DNA from: Clostridium sp. 26_22
GTDB taxonomy: Bacteria; Bacillota; Clostridia; TANB77; CAG-508
Direction: 5' to 3'
DNA: 48,099 nucleotides
Assembly (NCBI GenBank): GCA_001916005.1
Contig: MNRP01000039.1
Location: forward strand, 1-48,099
The position numbers and the translations under genes were made by a program. Shown here piece after piece: positions 16,427-26,092 of the stretch. Position 1 is the first letter of the stretch. Each line of letters begins with the position of its first letter. The notes beneath the pieces were generated by a model. It saw only the letters and a list, made by a program, of their open reading frames with translations, did no database searches and was not told the DNA's origin.

Positions 16427-17260
16427 ATGGATATATTAAATATATTTTTTTACATAATCTTATTTGCAATGGGAATAACATTTGGAAGTTTTTACACATT
16501 AGCATTATATAGAATTCCAAAAAGACAAGATATAACACACACACATTCATATTGCCCGAATTGCAATCACAAATTAGGATTTTTAGATTTAATACCAGTA
16601 TTTAGTTATATATTTTTAGGAGCAAAATGCAAATATTGTAAACAAAAAATAAGACCAAGATATTTCATAGTAGAAATAGTTTCTGGCTTACTATTTGTTT
16701 TATTTGGATTTTTACTAAATTTAAACATATATAGCTTAGAAAAAATAAAAATTATAGACTATGCTTTCTTTGTATTATATTTCACTTTCATTATATTGAT
16801 AGCAGGTATAGACAAAGAATTCAAAAACATAAACAAACCTGTATTAATGTATGGAGTTATTATTTCAATTACTTATATAGTATATCTATACATAATAGAC
16901 AGAACTAGTATATATAGATATGTTATATATTTACTAATTCTAGCAATTTTATTATTTATCGACACAATAGTATTAAAGAAAAAAGCAAAAAGTAATTACA
17001 CATTATCAATATTAATAATGGTAATTATAATGGCAATATTTACAGGAGAATATATTGCAATAAACACTGTAATAGTAACATTAATAGCAATAGCATTATA
17101 CTTGATTATAAAAAAATTAAGTTCAAAAAAATCATATAAAAACACAAAATTAAATAATGAAAATATTTGCTTTGGATTTTATCTACGGAGTTGCAAATAT
17201 GGCGTGGTTAATAGGTACGCTTTGCTTGATTTTACAAAGCTATTAACGGAAAGGAAATGA
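16427..17260 (+). CDS. pilD: Prepilin peptidase (A24), likely frameshifted near its end
   Basis: PilD removes the prepilin leader and methylates the new N-terminus. Visible are GSFYTLALYRIPKR, the zinc-type pair CPNC/CKYC (about 43 and 69), IRPRYFIVE and the first catalytic Asp in IAGIDKEF. The second catalytic motif, normally GxGD, seems to be TGEY. Near the end the frame reads FGFYL, then an in-frame CGG (17186-17188), then polar sequence to 17260. Skipping the C of CGG instead yields FGFYLGVANMAWLIG and a hydrophobic tail stopping at 17246, which fits the family far better. Next gene: minor pilin at 17264. Confidence 0.8.
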   Translation: MDILNIFFYIILFAMGITFGSFYTLALYRIPKRQDITHTHSYCPNCNHKLGFLDLIPVFSYIFLGAKCKYCKQKIRPRYFIVEIVSGLLFVLFGFLLNLNIYSLEKIKIIDYAFFVLYFTFIILIAGIDKEFKNINKPVLMYGVIISITYIVYLYIIDRTSIYRYVIYLLILAILLFIDTIVLKKKAKSNYTLSILIMVIIMAIFTGEYIAINTVIVTLIAIALYLIIKKLSSKKSYKNTKLNNENICFGFYLRSCKYGVVNRYALLDFTKLLTERK

Positions 17261-17263
17261 TAT

Positions 17264-17698
17264 ATGGATTTTAGAAGTGAAAAAGGAATTTCAGGAATTG
17301 ATATAGTAGCATCTGTAATAATAGTCACAATATTTATAGCTATAATTGCAAACATAATAGCAAATATCAATTTGAATTCTAAAGACATAGAAAAAAAGAC
17401 TCAAGCAACTTCATATGCGGTTGATGAAATTGAAATTATAAAAGCAGAAGGTTATTTAGAAAGCTATCAAGATAAAGGAATAAATCAAGAAGATATAATT
17501 TCAGAAGAAGATATAAACGATGAAAACGGTCAATTTACAGGTTATCACAAAAAAATATCAATAAAAGATTATGTACTTATAAAAAACGACCAAACTAAAC
17601 AAGCCAATATTGTAAAAGAAATTACAGTTGAAATTTCTTATATGAATAGAAAAGGAACACAAAATGTTCAAATTTCAACATATGTAACAAAGGAGTAA
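17264..17698 (+). CDS. Minor pilin/pseudopilin (PilV-like)
   Basis: A 144-residue protein with a type IV prepilin leader MDFRSEKG. The hydrophobic helix ISGIDIVASVIIVTIFIAII follows; position 5 of the mature chain is Asp, an acidic residue in place of the usual Glu. The exported domain is small and mostly beta (YHKKISIKDYVLI, EITVEISYMNRKG). GGAAAGGAAATG gives a ribosome site just before the start. Such proteins prime or cap the fibre. Confidence 0.72.
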   Translation: MDFRSEKGISGIDIVASVIIVTIFIAIIANIIANINLNSKDIEKKTQATSYAVDEIEIIKAEGYLESYQDKGINQEDIISEEDINDENGQFTGYHKKISIKDYVLIKNDQTKQANIVKEITVEISYMNRKGTQNVQISTYVTKE

Positions 17699-17702
17699 TC
17701 TA

Positions 17703-18140
17703 ATGAAAAATAATAAAGGTGTAACATTAACTTCTTTAATAATATATGTTATTGGAATGGTAATTGTAGTTGCATCAATATCAACTTTGACAACATTTTT
17801 CTATAAAAATATAGATACATCAGCGATTAATGATAATACAACTACTCAATATACCAAATTCTTAAGCTATTTTACAGAAGAAATAAATAATAGCAATAAC
17901 AGAGTAGTAGAATGTAAAAACAATTACATTATTTTCTCAAGTGGAAATCAATACACATATATGGAAGAAAATAAATCAATATATAAAAACAAAATCAAAC
18001 TATGTGACAACGTAGAAAAATGTGAATTTTCATACAAATATCAAGACTCAAATTATATAATAAACATAGAATTTAAATCAGGAAAAGTAGATAAAACAGG
18101 AAAAAATATGATGACATATACAATAAAAAATGGCAAATAA
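17703..18140 (+). CDS. Minor pilin/pseudopilin (PilW-like)
   Basis: A 145-residue protein with leader MKNNKG and helix VTLTSLIIYVIGMVIVVASI. The mature position 5 is Ser/Thr-like rather than Glu. The exported part has two cysteines (LCDNVEKCEF) that could form a disulfide, plus an earlier one in VVECKNN. It begins four bases after the previous minor pilin, so the two are coupled. The helix followed by a beta-rich domain is typical of minor pilins. Confidence 0.7.
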   Translation: MKNNKGVTLTSLIIYVIGMVIVVASISTLTTFFYKNIDTSAINDNTTTQYTKFLSYFTEEINNSNNRVVECKNNYIIFSSGNQYTYMEENKSIYKNKIKLCDNVEKCEFSYKYQDSNYIINIEFKSGKVDKTGKNMMTYTIKNGK

Positions 18141-18220
18141 TAGTAAATGACAAAAAAACAACAAAATAGTAGAATTATATAGTATAATGAAATAGAGAAC
18201 AAAAGAAAGGAAGATTAGCT

Positions 18221-19858
18221 ATGGATATGAGAAGAAGACAACCTATAGGGGTTGAATTAGTAAAAAGAGGAATAGTAACAGAAAATGACATACAAAAAGC
18301 CTTAGAATATCAAAGAGAACATTCTAATACAAAATTAGGAGACATTTTACACATATTACAAGTATGTGATCCTCAAGTATTAATTCAAACAATAGGAGAT
18401 ATTGTTGGAACTGACGGAATTTTACTTACAGGAAATACAATAAAAGTAAAATTAACAGATTATATGCCATTAGAAATTGCTAGAAAAAATCAATGTGTAC
18501 CATTTGATGTAGAAAACGGAAAAATAAAAGTATGTTTTGCAGATAATTTCAACAAAACAAAAATGGACACAGTAAAACTTATGTTATTAAATAAAGGCTT
18601 AATCATGGAGCCATACATAACATTTGAAAAAGACATAGATAAAATATTAGATGCTCTAGACACAGATGTAGTAAAACCTATAGCTCAACCAACAGCTTCA
18701 GGAACAATTGTAGAGTTAGTTGATAGCATTATAAAAAAAGGAATGGAAAAAAGAGCAAGTGATATTCATATAGAACCACTTATGAATGAAGTAAGAGTTA
18801 GATATAGAATAGATGGTGAATTATTTACAGATTCAACAATTCCAAAAGAAAAACAACAACAAGTAATAGGAAGATTAAAAGCAATATCAAATATGCATCA
18901 AGAAAAACAAGAAGCACAAGATGGTAGAATCTTATTATATGATGATTACAATATTCGTGTATCTTCTCAGCCAAATGTATGTGGAGAAAAATTCGTTTTA
19001 AGATTACTAAAAAAAGATACAGATATTAGAAATATTTTTGAATTAGGTTATCCAGGAACAGAAGCAGATTTGAAAAAAAGCTTTAACAAAAGAAACAGTA
19101 TAACAATAATTGCTGCACCAACAGGAGAAGGTAAAACAACAACCTTATATAGTATTATAGACTATTTAAATAGCCCAGAAATAAATATAACAACAATAGA
19201 AGACCCTGTTGAAATAAGAATAGATGGATTAAATCAAATAGAAATAGGAAATAAATCAACTTTCTCAGGAGCATTAAGAACAGTTTTAAGACAAGACCCA
19301 GACATAATTCTAGTAGGAGAAATTCGTGACCAAGAAACAGCAGAAATAGCAATACAAGCTGGACAAACAGGACACTATGTTTTATCTACAATACATACAA
19401 TAGATGCAATAGAAGTAATAAACAGAATGAGAAAAATGGGAGTATCAGACTATGATATTTCAAGTACATTAGCAACATCAGTATCACAAAGATTAGTAAG
19501 AAGACTATGTCCAAACTGTAGAAAAGAAAGAGAATTTACAAAAGAAGAAAAAGAAATAATGACAAAAATAGCAGAAAAATATGGAGAAACAATTGACTTT
19601 ACAGGATTAAAAACATATGAAGCAGTAGGTTGCAAAAAATGTAATGACTTAGGTTATTATGGAAGAATAGGACTTTTCGAAATATTAAATATATCAGAAG
19701 AAATAAAAGAATTAATAGTAAAAGGAGCTTCTACAATAGACATTAGAAAAAAAGCAATTGAAGAAAATTATAGACCTCTAGTAGTGGATGGAATTAAAAA
19801 AGTACTAGCTGGAGACACAACATTAGAAGAAGTAAATAAAAAATTATTAATATATTAA
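18221..19858 (+). CDS. pilB: Type IV pilus extension ATPase
   Basis: This hexameric ATPase of the GspE/PilB family powers pilus assembly. The 545-residue protein has an N-terminal MshEN-like domain (about 1-150). Walker A APTGEGKTT is at about 298; the family norm is GPTGSGKTT. Next come the Asp box (IEDPVE), Walker B (ILVGEIRD), the His box (STIHTIDA) and a four-cysteine zinc site (CPNC at about 430 and CKKC at about 470). Start at 18221 or ATG 18227 both fit the AAAGGAAG site. It is followed 22 bases later by the retraction-type ATPase. Confidence 0.93.
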   Translation: MDMRRRQPIGVELVKRGIVTENDIQKALEYQREHSNTKLGDILHILQVCDPQVLIQTIGDIVGTDGILLTGNTIKVKLTDYMPLEIARKNQCVPFDVENGKIKVCFADNFNKTKMDTVKLMLLNKGLIMEPYITFEKDIDKILDALDTDVVKPIAQPTASGTIVELVDSIIKKGMEKRASDIHIEPLMNEVRVRYRIDGELFTDSTIPKEKQQQVIGRLKAISNMHQEKQEAQDGRILLYDDYNIRVSSQPNVCGEKFVLRLLKKDTDIRNIFELGYPGTEADLKKSFNKRNSITIIAAPTGEGKTTTLYSIIDYLNSPEINITTIEDPVEIRIDGLNQIEIGNKSTFSGALRTVLRQDPDIILVGEIRDQETAEIAIQAGQTGHYVLSTIHTIDAIEVINRMRKMGVSDYDISSTLATSVSQRLVRRLCPNCRKEREFTKEEKEIMTKIAEKYGETIDFTGLKTYEAVGCKKCNDLGYYGRIGLFEILNISEEIKELIVKGASTIDIRKKAIEENYRPLVVDGIKKVLAGDTTLEEVNKKLLIY

Positions 19859-19880
19859 ACAAAAGAAAGGGGAAAACGCC

Positions 19881-20987
19881 ATGAATATGGATAAAATCTT
19901 AGATAGAGCAATAGAAAAGGATGCCTCAGACGTGCATTTAATATGTGGAAATAAACCAATGCTTAGAATAGCAAGAGAGCTAGTACCAATAGAAGAAATG
20001 GAAGTACTAACAGTAGATGATATGAACGAAATGTATGATTTCCTAGTAAGAGGAAATGTAGATAAAGACGAATTATTCAATACAACAAGAAAATTAGACA
20101 CATCATATGAATACAATGGAATTCGTTTAAGAGTAAATATATCATTATCAGATGATATACCATTATGTACTTTAAGACTTATAAAAAACACATTACCACC
20201 ATACGAATCATTAGGATTACCAGACATAATAAGAAGAATGACATATCAACAACAAGGATTAATACTAGTAACAGGAAAAACAAACTCTGGTAAAAGTACA
20301 ACATTAAATGCATTAATAAACGAAATCAATGAAACACAAAACAAAAAAATACTAACACTAGAAAACCCAGTAGAATACAAACATCATTCAAAAAAATCAT
20401 TAATAGTACAAAAAGAAGTTGGAAAAGGTGGAGATGCATTAACATTTAGTGATGGTGTTAAAAACTCACTAAGAGAAGACTGTGATATATTAGTAATAGG
20501 AGAAATAAGAGACAAAATAACAATGGAAGCAGCAATAGAAATGGCAGAATCAGGACATTTAGTAATAGGAACATTACATACAAAATCATGTGCAGAAACA
20601 ATAGATAGAATGATAAACTTCTATGAAGTAAGAGACCAAGCAAGTATAAAATATCTACTTTCATCATTATTAAAACTAGTTGTATCACAAAGACTTTTAA
20701 GAGGAAGAGATGGAAAATTAGTATTAGTACCAGAAGTAATGGTAGTAGACAATATAATTTCAGGAATAATAAGAAAAGACAAAATAAGTGTATCAGAAAT
20801 AGAAGATGCAATACAAAGTAGTGCAGATAAAGGAAGTATTGGATTAATAAATTCAATAGCAGAATTATTTGTAAATGATAAAATAACATTAGACCAAGCA
20901 AAATCACAAATAGAAGAAAAAAACTTAGAAATATTAAATAGAACAATAATGCAAATGAAAATAAGAAAAGACAGTAACAGAAATTAG
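19881..20987 (+). CDS. pilT: Type IV pilus retraction-type ATPase
   Basis: A PilT-family ATPase that depolymerises the pilus. The 368 residues begin with the PAS-like domain (DASDVHLICGNKPMLRI). Walker A TGKTNSGKST is at about 131, then LENPVEY, Walker B VIGEIRD and GTLHTKSCAETIDR. It lacks the zinc site of PilB, as expected for PilT. Presence of both motors suggests dynamic, retractable pili that could support twitching or DNA uptake. It sits directly between pilB and pilC with short gaps. Confidence 0.92.
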   Translation: MNMDKILDRAIEKDASDVHLICGNKPMLRIARELVPIEEMEVLTVDDMNEMYDFLVRGNVDKDELFNTTRKLDTSYEYNGIRLRVNISLSDDIPLCTLRLIKNTLPPYESLGLPDIIRRMTYQQQGLILVTGKTNSGKSTTLNALINEINETQNKKILTLENPVEYKHHSKKSLIVQKEVGKGGDALTFSDGVKNSLREDCDILVIGEIRDKITMEAAIEMAESGHLVIGTLHTKSCAETIDRMINFYEVRDQASIKYLLSSLLKLVVSQRLLRGRDGKLVLVPEVMVVDNIISGIIRKDKISVSEIEDAIQSSADKGSIGLINSIAELFVNDKITLDQAKSQIEEKNLEILNRTIMQMKIRKDSNRN

Positions 20988-21005
20988 AAATAAGGAGGTG
21001 CAAAG

Positions 21006-22349
21006 ATGCCTACATATACATATAGAGCTGTAACTAGTTCTGGAGTAGTAGTAAGAAATAGAGTAGAAGCTGCAAGTAAACAAAGTTTATTAAGAGCATT
21101 AAAAGACAATGAACTAATGCCAATAACAATAGAACAAGTTTCATATTCTTCAAGAAAGAAAAAGACAAAAAAGAAAAACATAAAAGACATTGAAGAAATA
21201 ATGCAAAATGTAAATACAACACAAATAAACACAAAGAAAACAACTACAACAAAAGAAAAAATAAGTATGTACTTATCAAAAACAGAAAAAATAACCAATA
21301 GAGATTTAGTAATATTCACACAAAACTTTTATTTACTAAAAAAAGCAAATTTTAATAACATACATGCTCTAAAAACCATAATAGAAAGTACAGAAAATGT
21401 AACATTTAAAGGAATTCTAGAAGATATCTTAGCAGGCGTAGAAGCCGGAGAAAATATGTATACAACAATGGAATATTACTCAGACACATTTCCATACTTA
21501 TATATAAACATGATAAAAGTAGGAGAACTATCAGGTTCACTAACAAATGCTTTGGAACAAGCTGTAAACTACTTAGAAACATCAGATGCACTAAACAAAA
21601 AAATAAGATCAATACTAGTTCCAAATATAGTACAATTTTCATTAATATTAGTAATGTTAGTTGTAGGAACATTAGTAGCAATACCAGCAATTCAAAATGT
21701 ATATGATGAAATGGGATCAACAGACAAATTACCAGCAGCTACAATATGGTTCCAAGGAGTAATCAATGGATTGATGCACTACTGGTATATACCAACAGCA
21801 ATAATAATAGCAATAGTTGCAGGAATAATATTTTATATTAACACACCAAAAGGAAAATACAATTTTGACTACTTTAAATATAAAATGCCAATATTTGGTC
21901 AACTAATATTTGCTCTAGATTTCTCAAGATTAATGAAAGCTATGTTATTAAACCTAAAAAATGGAATGAGAATACAAGACGCAATAGAAGTAAGTAAAAA
22001 CGTAGTACAAAACTATGTAATGTTATCAATAGTAGAAACATCAATGAACAACATATTAATAGGTGATTCATGGATAGAACCATTTGAAAAATCAGGATTA
22101 ACAAAAGCAATGATGACAGAAATGCTAAAAATAGGTATGCAAACAGATTTAGCAGAAATGATGGAAAAATTAGTAGAATATATGGAAATAGACATAGACA
22201 ATATATTAGAAAAAGTAATGAAAGCACTACCAGAAGTAAGTTATTTAATAGTAGGAGTAGTTTTAGTATTCTTCGTATTAGTAGTACTTGCACCATGTAT
22301 TCAAACATATATGGGAGGATTCTTATTCTCAGCAGCAGGATTAGCATAG
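21006..22349 (+). CDS. pilC: Type IV pilus inner-membrane platform protein
   Basis: PilC is the rotating membrane platform driven by PilB and PilT. The 447-residue protein starts PTYTYRAVTSSG. It has a basic linker, then two T2SSF domains (about 100-220 and 300-420), with membrane helices at about 205, 258 and 410. AAGGAGG lies before the ATG. It is the last pilus gene and is followed by a terminator. Confidence 0.93.
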   Translation: MPTYTYRAVTSSGVVVRNRVEAASKQSLLRALKDNELMPITIEQVSYSSRKKKTKKKNIKDIEEIMQNVNTTQINTKKTTTTKEKISMYLSKTEKITNRDLVIFTQNFYLLKKANFNNIHALKTIIESTENVTFKGILEDILAGVEAGENMYTTMEYYSDTFPYLYINMIKVGELSGSLTNALEQAVNYLETSDALNKKIRSILVPNIVQFSLILVMLVVGTLVAIPAIQNVYDEMGSTDKLPAATIWFQGVINGLMHYWYIPTAIIIAIVAGIIFYINTPKGKYNFDYFKYKMPIFGQLIFALDFSRLMKAMLLNLKNGMRIQDAIEVSKNVVQNYVMLSIVETSMNNILIGDSWIEPFEKSGLTKAMMTEMLKIGMQTDLAEMMEKLVEYMEIDIDNILEKVMKALPEVSYLIVGVVLVFFVLVVLAPCIQTYMGGFLFSAAGLA

Positions 22350-22372
22350 AAATGTTAAAAGAAAAAAGAGAA

Positions 22373-22412
22373 GGGGAAAAAGGGACGTCCATTTTTTCCC
22401 TATTATTTTTTC
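22373..22412 (+). terminator. Terminator of the pilus operon
   Basis: GGGAAAAA (22374-22381) pairs with TTTTTCCC (22393-22400) around a loop containing the palindrome GGACGTCC. It is followed by TATTATTTTTT. Confidence 0.75.
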
Positions 22413-22464
22413 CATATGAACTTGTTCTTCACAGACATATATAATAAAAAGAAAGAGAGTAATT

Positions 22465-23355
22465 ATGAAAATAGGAATAGACTTAGGTGGAAGCCATATT
22501 GGAGTAGGAGTAATAGATAATAAAAACTTCATTATAGAAAAAGTAGAAAAAAGACTTTTAAACAAAGACAAAAAAGATATAAAAAGCATAATCGAAAGTT
22601 ATATAATAAAAAATGTAAAAGAATTTTCATCAAAATACAAAATAACGGAAATAGGAATAGCAGTACCAGGAACAATAAAAAAAGAACAAATACTAAAATC
22701 AGTAAATTTAGGAGTAAAAGAATATAACTTAGTAGAAAATTTAAAGAAAGAAATTCAATTACCAATAAAAATAAGAAATGATGCAAAATGTGCAGCACTT
22801 GCAGAAAATACAATAGGAGCTTTAAAAGATTATAAAAGAAGTTTATTTTTAACTTTAGGAACAGGAATAGGTGGAGCAGTTATAATCAATGACAAATTAC
22901 TAGATACAGGTGATTTGCCTGGATGTGAATTTGGACATATGGTAATTCAAAGAGATGGAATAAAATGCAATTGCGGAAAACAAGGATGCTTTGAAAAATA
23001 TGCTTCAATGAAAGCTTTAAAAACAAACTTAAGACAAATCTTAGGCGTAGATGAAAAAATAAGAGGACAAGAATTACTAGATATTATTAGAAAAAATCCT
23101 AAAGATGAAAAAATAAACAAAGTAATAGATGAATATATAGAATATTTAAGTATAGGAATATCAAATTTAATAAATATATTCGAACCAGAAGCAATAGGAA
23201 TTGGTGGAAGTTTCGTTTATTTTTCAGATGTATTATTAGATAGATTAATACAAAATATTATTAAAAAACAATATTTATTTAATAAAAGGGAAGAATTAAT
23301 AATAATACCAGCAGCACTAGGGAATGATGCAGGTATTATAGGAAGTGTTTTGTAG
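22465..23355 (+). CDS. ROK family sugar kinase (glucokinase-like)
   Basis: A 296-residue ASKHA-fold kinase. The phosphate-1 motif is DLGGSHIGVGVID at 6-18 and the second is LGTGIGGAVI at about 132. The ROK zinc site is His158 with the cysteine cluster CNCGKQGC at 168-175. It most likely phosphorylates glucose or an amino sugar; the exact substrate is not decided by sequence. No helix-turn-helix domain is present, so it is a kinase rather than a ROK repressor. It is followed 18 bases later by a transketolase half gene. Confidence 0.85.
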   Translation: MKIGIDLGGSHIGVGVIDNKNFIIEKVEKRLLNKDKKDIKSIIESYIIKNVKEFSSKYKITEIGIAVPGTIKKEQILKSVNLGVKEYNLVENLKKEIQLPIKIRNDAKCAALAENTIGALKDYKRSLFLTLGTGIGGAVIINDKLLDTGDLPGCEFGHMVIQRDGIKCNCGKQGCFEKYASMKALKTNLRQILGVDEKIRGQELLDIIRKNPKDEKINKVIDEYIEYLSIGISNLINIFEPEAIGIGGSFVYFSDVLLDRLIQNIIKKQYLFNKREELIIIPAALGNDAGIIGSVL

Positions 23356-23373
23356 AAAAGGAGATTTTATATT

Positions 23374-24297
23374 ATGGATATAAACAACAAAAAAGCAACA
23401 AGACAAAGTTATGGAGAAGCATTAGCAGAATTAGGAAAAGAAAATCCTAATATTGTAGTACTAGATGCAGACTTATCAACAGCAACCAAAACAAACATAT
23501 TTGCAAAAGAATTTCCAGAAAGATTTTTTGACATGGGAATAGCAGAACAAAATTTAGTATCAACAGCAGCAGGAATGTCAACATGTGGAAAAATACCATA
23601 TGTTAGCACATTTGCAGTATTTGCAGCAGGAAGAGCATATGACCAAATTAGAAATAGTGTATGTTATCCAAAATTAAATGTAAAAATATGTGCAACACAT
23701 GCAGGAATAACAGTTGGAGAAGATGGAGCAACACATCAAATGATAGAAGATATATCACTAATGAGAACCCTTCCTAATATGACAGTTATATCAACCTCAG
23801 ATGATATACAAACAAAATGGGCAGTAAAAGAAATAAGCAAAATAAATGGACCAGTATATTTAAGATTAGCAAGACTTTCAACACCAATAATATACAATGA
23901 AAACCAAAAATTTGAAATAGGAAAAGCAGTTCAAATAGGAGAAGGCACAGATGGAACAGTATTTGCAACAGGAGTAACAGTTTCAGAAGCAATAAAAGCA
24001 CAAGAAAATTTAAAACAAAAAGGAATAAACATTAGAGTTGTAGATGTTCATACAATAAAACCAATTGACAAAGAAACAATAATAAAATGTGCAAAAGAAA
24101 CAAAAAAAATAATCTCAATAGAAGACCACAACGTAATAGGTGGACTAGGTTCAGCAATATCTGAGGTGTTAACAGATGAATATCCATGCAAACTTATTAG
24201 ATTAGGAATAAAAGATACATTTGGAAAATCAGGAAAAGCGGAAGAATTAATGAAATATTTTGGAATTACTGCAGATGATATAGAAAAATTATTTTAA
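23374..24297 (+). CDS. Transketolase C-terminal subunit
   Basis: A 307-residue protein covering the pyrimidine-binding and C-terminal domains of transketolase: VVLDADLSTATKTN, DMGIAEQNLVSTAAG with the catalytic Glu, THAGITVGEDGATHQ and a C-terminal VVDVHTIKPID. In split transketolases this subunit needs an N-terminal, thiamine-diphosphate-phosphate-binding partner that usually lies just upstream. Here the upstream gene is the ROK kinase and no N-terminal half is found in the window. An AAAGGAG site precedes the ATG. A DXS-like activity is unlikely given the missing half. Confidence 0.88.
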   Translation: MDINNKKATRQSYGEALAELGKENPNIVVLDADLSTATKTNIFAKEFPERFFDMGIAEQNLVSTAAGMSTCGKIPYVSTFAVFAAGRAYDQIRNSVCYPKLNVKICATHAGITVGEDGATHQMIEDISLMRTLPNMTVISTSDDIQTKWAVKEISKINGPVYLRLARLSTPIIYNENQKFEIGKAVQIGEGTDGTVFATGVTVSEAIKAQENLKQKGINIRVVDVHTIKPIDKETIIKCAKETKKIISIEDHNVIGGLGSAISEVLTDEYPCKLIRLGIKDTFGKSGKAEELMKYFGITADDIEKLF

Positions 24298-24337
24298 AAA
24301 ATAAAGTCCATTAGTTATTTAGGAGGAAGTTAGAATT

Positions 24338-26064
24338 ATGAAAAAATTTTTGAAAAATAAAAAAATAATTATATATGTGCTAATAATATTTTTTGTGATT
24401 TTACTAGTAGCAATTTTAAATAATAATTTTAAAATAATAGAAAAAATAACTAATGGAAGATTACAAAATGCAGATGAAGAAACAGAAGAACAGCCATTAA
24501 TATCATATCAAGTATATGATAATAGTGATGAAAGGAAGATAAAAACCTTAGTAAATGTAAATGATAATAGTGGAATTGAATATATAGAATATCCAGATGG
24601 AAGAAAGCTAGAAACAAATAATAAAACACAAGTTTCAATAGATTATGAAATGACAAAAGATGAAAATTATAAATTCAAAATAAAGACAGTAGATAATGAA
24701 GGTATACAAGAACAAGAGGTTTGTATAAATGATAATTTTATAAATGATAATGTAGTAAGTATAGAAAATTTAAGTCAAGAAAATGGTTATAAAGTTATAG
24801 ATATCAATAAAAAGATAAAATTAGATGGTTATAAAATATATTATAAAATTGGTGAAAATGAAACATGGGTAGAATTTAAACAAAAATTAGGATTAATGGA
24901 TTATGATTTAAAAACAAGTAATTTAATAAATGAAGATGAAACAATATCAATAAGTGCAAAAGTAGAAAATGAGACAACAAAAAATGTAGTAAGTTTAACC
25001 AAAAAATATAATGTAAGTACAAATGAAATAAAGAATTCATATGAAGCAGAAAGTATTTTAGAAGCATTAGAGAAAAATAACATTAACACTGGTTTATACA
25101 ATCTTACAGCTAAAGATGAAACATATAGTTTAAGAGTATATTCATTTGATGGAGATTTGAATATAAAAGCAGATACATCTTTAGGAACAGAAGCAGATGT
25201 AGCAACAGCAACAGAGTATGCTCAAAATATGGTTGTATTAAAAGTAAATGGAAATTTAACAATAGATGAAGGAGTAACATTAACAGCATATGCAAGTAAA
25301 AATGGATATGGTGGACCAAAAGGAATGACAATTTACTGTACAGGAACAATAGCAAACCATGGAACAGTAAACATGACAGCAAGAGGTGCAAAAGCTGTAG
25401 GACAAAATGTATATTTATGGAAAAATACAGATGGAACTTATGAATATGTACCAGCAATTGGAGCCGATGGTGGTGCTGGTATAAGTGGAGCACCTAGCGG
25501 TAGTGCGATTACTTTTAGATCAAATGGAAAAAATGGTACGAACGGAGTAAATAGACAAACTGGTGGCGGTGGATCTGGCTCAATTTATAATATAGGGTGG
25601 GCTAGTTCTGGTTCTGGTTCTAAAGGTACGGCTTATTCTGGTGGAACTGGTGGAGGAGCTGTAGTAAGTAGCAATGGAACTAATCGGAAATGAAAACCGG
25701 AGGATCAGGTGGAAACGGAAGTGCAGGAGGTGGATCCGGAAATCCTGGTGGATCTGGAAATCCAAGTGGTGGAAATGGAACAGGAGGATTATTAATAATT
25801 TCAACTAGTTCACTAATAAATACAGGAATAATACAATCAAATGGAACAGCAACATATGATAGTAATGAAACAGGAGGTTCATCTGGTGCAGGTTCAATAA
25901 ATATATTTTATAACGATAATTATGAAAACTCAGGAACAATACTTACACAAAAAGGAATTACTCCAAATGGATATCTAGTCACAGGTGGTTCAGGCGGAGA
26001 TGGCTCAATTTCAATAGGACAACTTCTAAATGGAACATATACAAGTACGTATACAAATTACTAA
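24338..26064 (+). CDS. Glycine-rich surface protein, copy 1 (interrupted by frameshift)
   Basis: An N-terminal signal anchor (about residues 8-28) precedes an exported region with a Tyr/Asp-rich segment and a low-complexity C-terminal Gly/Ser/Asn domain. The first frame stops at 25693 (TGA), and the rest of the Gly-rich domain continues in another frame to 26064. In-frame CGG codons lie at 25685 and 25698. Removing the C of each gives an unbroken 574-residue product reading NGTNGNENGGSGGNG through the junction. The function is unknown; the anchor and composition suggest a cell-surface or matrix protein. It is paralogous to the next gene but ends at TYTNY, where copy 2 carries on with a further domain. 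Confidence 0.7.
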
Positions 26065-26092
26065 AATGATAAAAGAAAGGATAAATTTAGTT

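Noticed and set aside
17157..17246. Separate 29-residue membrane peptide gene
   Set aside because: No ribosome site; better explained as the true C-terminus of PilD in the shifted frame.
18141..18220. Separate promoter before pilB (TATAAT at 18183)
   Set aside because: No acceptable -35 at 16-18 bases; chance -10 boxes are frequent here.
25684..25700. TGA at 25691 as selenocysteine or recoded Trp
   Set aside because: TGG codes Trp throughout, no SECIS-like hairpin is evident, and a simple read-through would stay in the wrong frame.
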